From assembly GCA_030770425.1 (NCBI GenBank), contig JASJFT010000059.1, positions 124,001-188,000 on the forward strand: a stretch of DNA of 64,000 nucleotides, written 5' to 3'. The position numbers and the translations under genes are program-made. Shown piece by piece: positions 53,409-62,099 of this stretch (position 1 is its first letter; every line of letters begins with the position of its first letter). Source of the DNA: Darksidea phi (taxonomy: Eukaryota > Ascomycota > Dothideomycetes > Pleosporales > Lentitheciaceae). The notes under the pieces were generated by a model. That model was not told the origin of the DNA and did not search any database. It saw only the letters and a list, made by a program, of their open reading frames with translations.

Positions 53409-55781
53409 TCATGTCAATAGGATCTTTTCCCATTCCATATGCGGCATCGGTATGCTAGTTGGCCACTCATAAATTCCCGACCAAGTCCACTCATCCTCGT
53501 GCGTGTTGCTGTACTTGGCCGCTTTCGATTTTGAGAAAGCTACCACGACCAACGCGTAGTCTTTTCCGCCATCCTCCGGGGCAAAGTGACGTCCGCCTGA
53601 TTGCGATTTAGCCACTAGAAGACACACACGAGCATGCAAGCCCCTGAGTCTTTGAACTTCCAGCCAGCATTTTTTCAGCCTTGATCCCTGCTGCCCATGC
53701 GCAAGGATATTGTCGGGATCATCAATGGTTGTCCCAGAAAACCTTTCCGCATCTCCGTCTCCAACCTGGTGACACAGCCAAATTGCTTCCAGGCCTTCTT
53801 TGACGACCTTTCCCACTTCGCTCCCACTTCCATCGGATGGATAGAATTCTGGTAGCAAACTATCTTTGAATCGTACATTAGGGGTACGCGGAGCCCAGCT
53901 GAAACCTTTGACGCCTTGCAAGCGAGGTGCGGTGGACATCAAGTAACCGGTGTTGATGAAGAAGCCGATCTTCGACTTCCAGAATACCTCCGGATTGTTC
54001 GAAACATGACTTGCCCTTATTGCACACATGAGACTCCAGATTACGACATCGTCTCCAGGCCTTGTGGCATATCGATGGCTTAGCATCGCGCTGGCGTCCA
54101 TGACTTTCAGTCTAACTTTCGACTTCTCGCGAAGGTGTTGCATGGCCAGGGCAAGTACTGCAATGTCGAGAGAACCTTTTTGGTGTATCATTTGAATCAT
54201 GTGTCTCACTGACACAAGCCTATTATCTGCACATACGATGTGTATGTTTTGGCTTCCTCTAACTGCTTCCAAAAGAGTCCAAGCTCGGACATTCCAGTCG
54301 CATACCAACAGCGTTACCAAGAGTCTTTCTGCTTGAGCTATATCACCGTCTCCAGAGGGGGCGGCCATCGACGACAGATCACGGTCGCAGACTAAGGTTA
54401 TCTTGCTTTGAGAGAAGGTGTCATTGATGTGATTGATAGCTTCTCTTCGAAGATTGTGGTCGTTGGGTATGCAGACCGTGTCAATCCAGTAAGATGTGCA
54501 GTTGTTCTCTCTGGCTATTTTCGTGTATCGTGCATGTAGGCATTCGTTGATGCCTGTATCGGGCCTTCCACCTTGTCCATGGCTCCAAACGTGCGATATT
54601 GCAATAGTGTTGCTACCCGCAGTGCAATATTTTACAGCCGAGGATCGACGAGAAATGTCGACAGCGCGGCCACCTTGGACCTTCATATACGACTTCGGAT
54701 CCCAAAGTAAACGCTTGCAACCTCGACAGCCAACTTCATGCAAAGATTGGTCTCCCCTAACTAACTCTTTACAATTGAACCGACCACAGCTCTCCGGTGA
54801 ATTCCCATTACAACTTTCGTTGGCGATCGTGCATCGTGGCTGAGCATTGGGGAACGCTTCAAGGAAACGGCGGTGGAAGAGCCTGAAATCGAAGGCAAGG
54901 GAGCCTCGCGAAGCTCCGAGAAGCTGAAAGGCCCACGTGCACATATAAGGAGATCTCTGAGCAGGCAGCCCGCGCCACGCATCTCTGATTGCTGGGCGGC
55001 CCAGGAGAGTTGGAAATGACAGGGCGAGCTTTTCGCCCAGTTGGATTGAGTCGATCCATGGCGCAATGGCCAGCAAGGCACTCAGGTAAAGAGTGACTGA
55101 CCTTTGCCACATGGTCCATAGATATTGGATCGTTATCAGTTTCGAAAAAAGATGATTGTGTGAGCTCTTTGTTCTGCTGCCAAGTACTATATCCATCAAT
55201 TTGGCTATGATGTCCAGGAAACACTTGATGGCAGAGCATAGAGACAGTGTAGGAGACTCTGCAATGGCCAAAGCGATTCGCATGGTGCAGCCATCGATCA
55301 ATGAGACGACTTTTAAATGTGATTTTGAAATTTCTCCTCGCTGGTCATGGTTCACTGCAAGGTATTCTCTTGTGAGCGCTCGAGTAATGAACACATGGTC
55401 GCTGCCTATGATTTGATCGAAAGGTAGGTCCAGTGGGTACCGTGGAAGTCTTCCCAACAAGTCAAAGGCTTTTTCGACCGTCTGAGGAAGACATTTATCA
55501 AATGTGCAGAGAATGTTCGCCGCCATCGCGTGGTTCAGCAACTGGATGTGATTTTGCACGCTGTCTGCGCAATCAGACAGCTTGTTCGCTAACCTCTGCA
55601 AAGTCTCATTTTCCATCGTCGCCTGGTACTCAGGGTTGAGTTCGATATAAACCGGCTCGAAGACGAACGGGGGATGGGCGGGATCGCCGTAATCAGGCTT
55701 CGGATGGGAGAATCGCAGCCATATACGTCTGATGTCATCGTACGGGAGCGACACTGAGTCCCAGCGAGGCTTATTATCCAT
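53409..55781 (-). CDS. HET-domain protein 3
   Basis: A single exon of 790 aa, convergent with gene 2 (181 bp between stops). The same layout holds: an N-terminal helical module with ITIQYLWTMWQRSVTL (217-232); a Cys-rich segment at 315-357 (PRCTIANESC, SPESCGRFNC, VGCRGCKRLLW); the HET core at about 385-470 (IAISHVWSHGQGGRP, SYWIDTVCIP, SQSKITLVCDRDL); and a C-terminal module ending WTWSGIYEWPTS. It is closest to gene 1, with near-identical core signatures. Its N-terminal ~100 residues differ from the other two, and the middle (about 560-600) is shorter than in gene 1. Presumed role: HET-type death effector. Confidence 0.9.
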   Translation of the reverse strand: MDNKPRWDSVSLPYDDIRRIWLRFSHPKPDYGDPAHPPFVFEPVYIELNPEYQATMENETLQRLANKLSDCADSVQNHIQLLNHAMAANILCTFDKCLPQTVEKAFDLLGRLPRYPLDLPFDQIIGSDHVFITRALTREYLAVNHDQRGEISKSHLKVVSLIDGCTMRIALAIAESPTLSLCSAIKCFLDIIAKLMDIVLGSRTKSSHNHLFSKLITIQYLWTMWQRSVTLYLSALLAIAPWIDSIQLGEKLALSFPTLLGRPAIRDAWRGLPAQRSPYMCTWAFQLLGASRGSLAFDFRLFHRRFLEAFPNAQPRCTIANESCNGNSPESCGRFNCKELVRGDQSLHEVGCRGCKRLLWDPKSYMKVQGGRAVDISRRSSAVKYCTAGSNTIAISHVWSHGQGGRPDTGINECLHARYTKIARENNCTSYWIDTVCIPNDHNLRREAINHINDTFSQSKITLVCDRDLSSMAAPSGDGDIAQAERLLVTLLVCDWNVRAWTLLEAVRGSQNIHIVCADNRLVSVRHMIQMIHQKGSLDIAVLALAMQHLREKSKVRLKVMDASAMLSHRYATRPGDDVVIWSLMCAIRASHVSNNPEVFWKSKIGFFINTGYLMSTAPRLQGVKGFSWAPRTPNVRFKDSLLPEFYPSDGSGSEVGKVVKEGLEAIWLCHQVGDGDAERFSGTTIDDPDNILAHGQQGSRLKKCWLEVQRLRGLHARVCLLVAKSQSGGRHFAPEDGGKDYALVVVAFSKSKAAKYSNTHEDEWTWSGIYEWPTSIPMPHMEWEKILLT

Positions 55782-56631
55782 TTATGCAGGCAACTAGACG
55801 TTGAAACTACCTGAGATGGTTTCTGTCAAGTGCTGAACCTCTAGAAACTTCGGCGGGCCACTTAGCTGCCTAGCGCGCGCCGTGCCTTGGCAGTCAGTGC
55901 GCAACATTGGCCAGCACGCAATGCGGCGACCCAAGGGTTGCAATGTCTGACTTTACCATGCCATAACATTAACTCCCATAAGCTTGCTATACAATTAGCT
56001 ATCCCACCGCAGTTGTTCATTTATCCATATATCGCAAACAGGTAGGGCATACGGCGAACTTGAGGTTCGCGTCTGCTGTATTGCCTATTGCCCCATCTTA
56101 CGCGACAGCGGCAGTTTCCAACACCGGCTCGGGCAGTCCGACGGAAGCTGAGCTGACGCTGATGGTTTCGGTGCCTTGTTCCCTGATGATTACAGACCGT
56201 ACTCGGGGCTCTTAGAGCTCTGCTGTTGTACAGAAACATGTAACCCTCGGAGAGATTCAGATGGGGCCGCGCCCAGGCAGATCCGCACAGGCTGTTTCAT
56301 CCTTGGAGAACTCACTCTCCGTTCTCAATCTTGAAGTACCTACTTGACGTCAAACGGTCGTTTTGATATTTCATACGAGATATTGAGGGCGCTTAATGCG
56401 GCGCGGATCGGGCGACTCAGCTTGATTTCGTAGACGCTAAGGTATGGTGAGGTGGCTTGGGGCACGCTAGGAGCGCGGCTACTGCCTATCAGATCAAGCA
56501 TAAAAAATCCTCATACACGGGCACAGCCTCATCCTTCACCGCTGAGTGTGCATGCAATAGATAAAGCGGAAGGGTAATACACAATAAAAGGTAGACCTCC
56601 CCGTTTATTTCCACACCAATTCTACGCCGGT
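55782..56631. other. Divergent region between HET gene 3 and membrane-protein gene 1
   Basis: 850 bp with no supported gene. It should hold both promoters. Confidence 0.5.
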
Positions 56632-58008
56632 ATGGGTCTTTTTGAGTCTGGAATACCAAGCAAGGGATCACTCGGCATCGATTCTTTCTTCAATTTGCCA
56701 AAACTACCAACAATAGTCACTGAATGGGCAGCCATCATCCCCCTAACCCTGCACCTTGCCAGTTATCGTACCGACTACTACACCACGGGACATATTGCGT
56801 TCTTGGGCCGTATTTCTGTCAGCTTGTTCCCCAAATTGGGTGTGCTATCTAGCCTGTCAAGACTTTGCAAAAATGGACCAGAGTATCTGGATCAGGTAAG
56901 CTCGGCGCTATAGCTTTCCTGCTACATCATAGACAATGTTACTGACGAGTCCTAGGCCAGTGTTCGTGGATCATCCAGCCGCACTGTCCGCGATGTGCGT
57001 TGGGGAAGCGTGTTTCCTTGTGCCAACGGAGCTTTAAGCGCAACGATCGCTGATTACGCCATCAGCAGAGCAACCGGCCCGATCATAGAGATGCCCTCTA
57101 GTTTCGAGCGCGACCGCATGGATACCCAGTGCAAGACGAACGATAGCCCCTACCGAAGATTTCAGACACTACATGTGTTGGATTTCAGCCGCACCAGCAC
57201 TCAAGAGAGCACGTTGCTCAGTAAACTGGAGAGAACGCTTTCCGCAAGCGTGGTCGAGTGGAGCACGTTGTTTATACTGACGGGTGCATCCGTTATTCTC
57301 GGACTCTGCGGCTTATATGGAACGGCAGTTATTCTGCTCTGCGGGGCAATAGCGCAGGTTGCAGCATCATCCGTGCGCGTAGAAAGACCTCCTGGCTACC
57401 TGCAAAACAATGAAGCCCATTCGGCGTGCATGCTTGTCGCCACGCATAGAAACTCAAACACCTGGTATCTCTATGTGGGCGACCGTGGAGTAGTCGATAC
57501 CTTACTCAACAAGACAATGGTAGTGATCTCTCCAACAGGAAGAACGGCTTACATTTCCAATGTCTTTGCTTTTATACACATCGTCCATTTAGTGGCGATC
57601 ACCTACGTAGCCGCTCAAAAAGGTTGGGATGGCGTCGCTCTTGTCATTCTCATGTTGTTCAATTGGGTACTTCGTTTCCGCTTCTCGAGCAAATATTTAT
57701 GCGAAGAATGGCTCGAATCGGAGGGAGTTGCTGTTAAAGCGATGAGTTTCCGATTTACGGGCCGAACGGTTATGTTGGGTGCCATACAGGCATTCAGTAG
57801 TAGTGACCGAACTGCGTGGATGGACGAGATAGTTGCTCCGCATCCACGGCGAGACGCTTGGCTGAACATCGTCCAACTTGGACAGAAAGAGGGGTTAGCC
57901 GAATATGAGTCTAGCTTTGACCGGTCCGACTTGGAAGCGATCGAACGGACGTCGCGACTTGCCTTGCTAGGCGCACAGATCCTCAAAACTCATTTGGAGA
58001 CCATCTAG
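56632..58008 (+). CDS. Polytopic membrane protein 1 of an unnamed family
   Basis: Exons are 56632..56895 and 56956..58008, giving 438 aa. The 60-bp phase-0 intron has a GTAAGC donor and a TCCTAG acceptor. Transmembrane-type segments lie at about 30-43 (EWAAIIPLTLHLA), 189-205 and 208-225 (ILGLCGLYGTAVILLCGA), 288-305 (VFAFIHIVHLVAITYV) and 313-326 (GVALVILMLFNWVL). Conserved with the next gene: VERPPGYLQ (230-238), TWYLYVGDRGVVDTLLNK (257-274), FTGRTVMLGAIQ (355-366) and IVAPHPRRDAWL (380-391). I do not recognise a named family. Adjacency to three HET genes is suggestive but does not prove a link. Confidence 0.75.
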
Positions 58009-58489
58009 TAGCATAAGGTGGATTGAGAGCAATTGGCAGTTTCGGAACTTTTCTCGACAATATCAACTCAATGAGAGGAGAAAATAACACATTATTGACT
58101 CGCATATCTTCAAATAACGATTGTAGAAATATGCATCCTCTCACCGGTCACAACAGTGCGCTTTGCTGCATAAAAATGTGTGACAAGGCTGTCGAATCAT
58201 CGAGCCCATGCCAACCTCGCCTGCATGGAGGACCTCGACACGATAACGGAAAAGAGTGGGACCCGCATGGAACAACACATACTCCCCAATCAAAGGAGTT
58301 CTATTAGTGTGCTAAAATCATCCATATTCTTATTGTTTCGAAGGTGTTACGATCAGCCTTCTTTAGTTGCCAGCCTTGTCCGTCCTTTATATCGACTCCA
58401 TGGCACCCCCGCTTTGACATTTACGCCCGGCATCTCAATCAGCACTCGATACACTACTTTGCAAGGATTCATCAAAATATTACGATATC
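58009..58489. other. Spacer between the paired membrane-protein genes
   Basis: 480 bp between tandem genes. Nothing recognised. Confidence 0.5.
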
Positions 58490-60025
58490 ATGTATCGTTC
58501 GACCAACACCACCATTGGGGTGATGTTCCAGCCTTGGAACACAGCTACCATTTGGCCAGTCCCGCCGCTCCCTCACGTTGTGAGCGAGTGGGCAGCGGTG
58601 ATTCCTCTTGTATGTCACCTGGCCAGTTACAAGCGGGACTATGAATTAGTCGGCCAGCTTGCATTGTGCGGCCGTTTATCGGTCGATATCTTCCCAAAAC
58701 TTGGAGTACTCTCCGGCTTCTCTAAGCTCTTGAAGCGAGGTGCCGAATTCATTGATCAAGCGGGCACGCAACCTTCACCAAGATGGACGGTATGGGATGT
58801 CTGCTGGGGAAGTACCTTTCTCTGTGCCAATGGTGGGGCGAGTTCCATGCTCATAAGGCACATAAATCGACTAGGATGTGTCGGGGAAGACATGCCCGAT
58901 ACACTACCATCCCCAATGCGGGACCCTGAACGAAACCCGTCGCGAGCGCAAACCGTATCTCCTAATGCAAAAGAAGCATTCAACCGTTCCGCTTCAGCGA
59001 CATCCTCGTCGAGTGGCAATACATTAGTCAACCAGCAACTGCGAAAGCCACAAATCGAGGCGAAAACACACTCTAGCCCCTCGACCGCTCAAGACGAAAA
59101 GCCCATCAAGAAGAAACAGACAACAATACCTAACGGCCACCGCCGGATGCAGAAGTTACATGTCATGCAATTATCCAAGCTGACCCAACAACGTTCTTTT
59201 GTGTCTACGTTGGACGCATTTATGGACTCGAACATTTGGCACGTCATCCTTTCCTTATTCTTCCTAGGGGTCGCGGCGACGCTGGTTGCATTTGGATTAT
59301 ACGGGACAGCCGTCATTCTCGTTAGCGGCACAATCGCAAAACTAAGCTGCAGAGCCGTCAAGGTTGAGCGCCCGCCAGGCTATCTGCAAAGCAACGAGAC
59401 GGAAAAGCAAAGCTTCATGCTCATGGGCCTGCACGAGAATACATGCACCTGGTACCTTTTCACAGGCGACCGCGGTATAGTCGATAGCCTCCTCAACAAA
59501 AGTATGGTGGCTATCACGTGCTCCTCACTGAGCAAATGGCTCGCACGGCTGCTGCAGTGCACACACAGTATCCAACTCATCGCGACAACATACGTGGCAG
59601 GTGCAAAGGGCTGGGACGGCGTCGCACTCGTGATTCTGATGGTCTTGAATTCCGTCGGACGCTGGACATCCGACGAGTACTTTATGGTGAAGAGGTGGAT
59701 GGAAGTTGAGGGTGTGGCCGTCAAGTCCAAAAGCTTCAACTTCACCGGTAGGACCATGCTGTTGGGTGCCATTCAGGAAATTAGTCGGAGTCAATGTGTT
59801 TCTTGGATGGACAATATCGTCGCGCCGCATCCACGGCGGGAGGCTTGGCTGGCGCGTTTGAAATTGCTTGGAAGCAAAGATGAACTAGTCGATGAGGATG
59901 TATTGCATAATACGAGTGGACGTTGGACAGAGCATGACTGGAGGTGTATTTTGTTAAGCTCTGAACTCGCATATATGGCCGCGGAGGTCTTGAGGAAGGA
60001 GTTTCCTAGCATGGAATCCGCGTAG
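58490..60025 (+). CDS. Polytopic membrane protein 2 (paralogue of protein 1)
   Basis: A single exon of 511 aa. It is a clear paralogue of the preceding gene: EWAAVIPLVCHLASYKRDY, LSVDIFPKLGVLSG, a polar loop, then GLYGTAVILVSGTIAKL, VKVERPPGYLQSNE, TWYLFTGDRGIVDSLLNKSMV, KGWDGVALVILMVLN, FTGRTMLLGAIQ and IVAPHPRREAWL. It is 73 residues longer, mostly through a Ser/Thr/Lys-rich cytosolic-type insertion (about 140-225). It has no intron where protein 1 does (after DQA/DQ-A), so an intron was lost or gained after duplication. Family and function are unknown. Confidence 0.8.
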   Translation: MYRSTNTTIGVMFQPWNTATIWPVPPLPHVVSEWAAVIPLVCHLASYKRDYELVGQLALCGRLSVDIFPKLGVLSGFSKLLKRGAEFIDQAGTQPSPRWTVWDVCWGSTFLCANGGASSMLIRHINRLGCVGEDMPDTLPSPMRDPERNPSRAQTVSPNAKEAFNRSASATSSSSGNTLVNQQLRKPQIEAKTHSSPSTAQDEKPIKKKQTTIPNGHRRMQKLHVMQLSKLTQQRSFVSTLDAFMDSNIWHVILSLFFLGVAATLVAFGLYGTAVILVSGTIAKLSCRAVKVERPPGYLQSNETEKQSFMLMGLHENTCTWYLFTGDRGIVDSLLNKSMVAITCSSLSKWLARLLQCTHSIQLIATTYVAGAKGWDGVALVILMVLNSVGRWTSDEYFMVKRWMEVEGVAVKSKSFNFTGRTMLLGAIQEISRSQCVSWMDNIVAPHPRREAWLARLKLLGSKDELVDEDVLHNTSGRWTEHDWRCILLSSELAYMAAEVLRKEFPSMESA

Positions 60026-60420
60026 AAGCGCTGTATAGTATTAGAAATTCCGGATTTATTTCTTTCTGGGTATGCATTTCTTCCTTTCGTTGGTTCTAAT
60101 ACTACGCTTTCCGTCCGATCATCTTACTGTTGATAGTGCCCTCATATCTACTAGGTAGCTGCTTGGGAACGCCGAAAGCTTATCCTTGTAGCTATCCACC
60201 TTACTCGGGCGTAGATATTGATAGGAGATTGAGGGTGGAAACAACTACTGTCACATTACTGTGACCAGTCAGTCCTTAGTTCTAATGTGAGGGCTTGCTG
60301 GTCAGAGATAGCCTCAACTCATTATCTTGCGTTATGCACTTTCATACTTCTTTATAAGACTTTAACTATATAGATAGCTATTAGAGTAGATAATATTATA
60401 TAATAAAAGATAACCCCTCC

Positions 60421-60469
60421 CCCAGGAGCTTGGGCCACTACCCGGCGTGACGTCACGTTGGCTCCTGGG
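60421..60469. repeat. Inverted repeat enclosing a palindromic CRE-like site
   Basis: CCCAGGAGC (60421-60429) and its exact inverse complement GCTCCTGGG (60461-60469) flank 31 nt. That spacer holds the 10-bp palindrome GTGACGTCAC (60447-60456), whose core TGACGTCA is the classical ATF/CREB half-site pair. No function assigned. Confidence 0.5.
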
Positions 60470-61212
60470 CTGGCTGTGTTTTTCGTAATTCTAATCACCT
60501 CATTGTGTTTCAATGTTTCGACATCTCACGCAACAGACAGTTAAACGCGCCGACAACGCCGAACCCCCCACCAACAACGACAGCAAGGTAACCTACGCTA
60601 GGCCACTTCTCAGTCCTCCACTCACCGGTAGGCAAGCTTTCGCTTTCTTTCGTCGGCACTTTGCGCCCAAGACTAAGTTGTCGATGCTGACACGTATCAG
60701 CCTCCCCAGCCAGCCCCTACGCCATCGTTCGTATCGTATCCACCATGGACACCAGCTCTATCTTCCACGTCAGGTATTCGCTCCCTCCATAGCGTGCCAA
60801 GAAGGCCGATTCCTCCTTCTACAACGATCCTCCCTATACAAGCTTTTCCTCCAGCCTACGTAGACGGTATAGCTACCTCTAGACGAAACGCCTATCCTTA
60901 TTATACAGGGCCTCGGATAGGAATATGATACAGGTAACTACTAATAACTATACGAAAATCCTATTACCGCTCGTTCCCTCGAATATGTCCAACGTATAGT
61001 TAGTTTTATACTAATAGTTATTATAATCGAGGAGCCCTGTCGACAGTACCTCCTGTTTGTAGCGCCGGGGATACTCCGCCGCGATATTTGAAAGGTTTAG
61101 AGCGCTGTACTCGAATAGCCTATTTCGCTCTAGTTCCTTCTACTAAAAGTCCTACCGAAGGACTAGGCGAACGATCGTTGGTGAAGACATGTAGTTAGTA
61201 GGTATTGATGTA

Positions 61213-61317
61213 AGGAAGCTGGCTAAGGATAAGAGATAGATGTAGTGAGGAAGCTGGCTAAGGATAAGAGATGGATATAGTAAGGAAGCTGGCTGACGAT
61301 AAGAGATGGATGTAGTA
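61213..61317. repeat. Three 35-bp tandem repeats
   Basis: Units at 61213-61247, 61248-61282 and 61283-61317, all beginning AGGAAGCTGGCT and ending GATAAGAGAT.GAT.TAGT. They differ at a few positions. Confidence 0.85.
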
Positions 61318-62099
61318 AGTAGGATACTGGTATCATCGCGGGCAATTTTTATACTGTAGGTAGTGTTGGTGCGCTAACTCCTCGCTACCGCTGTTGGTCT
61401 CCCAACGCTCTGTGGTTCGGCATCACATGTCATTTCTCGTCCAGCGCCTCAATGTTCGAAATATCACCTCGTCGTACTGTGTACAGCTCTACAGCTCTAT
61501 TATCGTGTATAAGGTGTGGGTATAGCACCTCTACTGTGTACAAACTCCTACTGTGTTTCGTGCGGACCTTCTGAAGAGACTCCCACTATGCAAATCCAAG
61601 TCAAATACGTATTTTCAATCACGTATAGAAGGGTTTTTGTCCTTTGAGTGAAACTGAGAAAGAATATCGTTTAAAGAACACTCTGGTACAGGTGGTGGAG
61701 GCAGTAGAACTTGTGCAGTTCTAAGGTCGTTTTTCACTGTATTTTCGAAATCCTGGGCTGTCTTTGTATCAGGTATGGGATATATGGTTCTCTTAGTTTC
61801 GTTGAGTGAATTGCAGATCATGACGTACAGTTAGACTTACAAGCTCTCTGTTGGTCGGCGGCCATGTTTGATCATTTGGCCTAGAATTGTGTACATAGTA
61901 CTGACCCCTCTTACGTATGCAGATCCATACATCTGCTTGGTATCTGGTACTAATCTCGTTACCTCGACGCATGAAGTTAATACTAACTGGACATGTTGGG
62001 ACCTTCCTGAGTGCATGTTTATCTGAGGGCACAACGCACAACCGGGGCAAAAGCAGCATTTAAATACTCGTTACTGCGCACGGGCCCACAAAATTCCCC

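Larger units (their letters stand above)
60026..62099. other. Gene-poor, decayed region before the LINE
   Basis: Mixed AT-rich DNA (60350-60420, 60840-61150) with many stops. It contains a stem-loop at 60421-60469 and the 35-bp tandem repeats at 61213-61317. An open frame at 60513-60863 has no recognisable content. It is probably degenerate mobile DNA. Confidence 0.5.

Noticed and set aside
55865..55874. GCTGCCTAGC shared between the HET3 promoter and, on the other strand, the HET1/HET2 promoter (50523-50532)
   Set aside because: A 10-mer shared between regions of ~280 and ~850 bp on either strand is expected by chance about half the time.
60513..60863. 116-codon open frame before the LINE
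   Set aside because: No recognisable domain, composition like flanking decayed DNA, no splice or family support.
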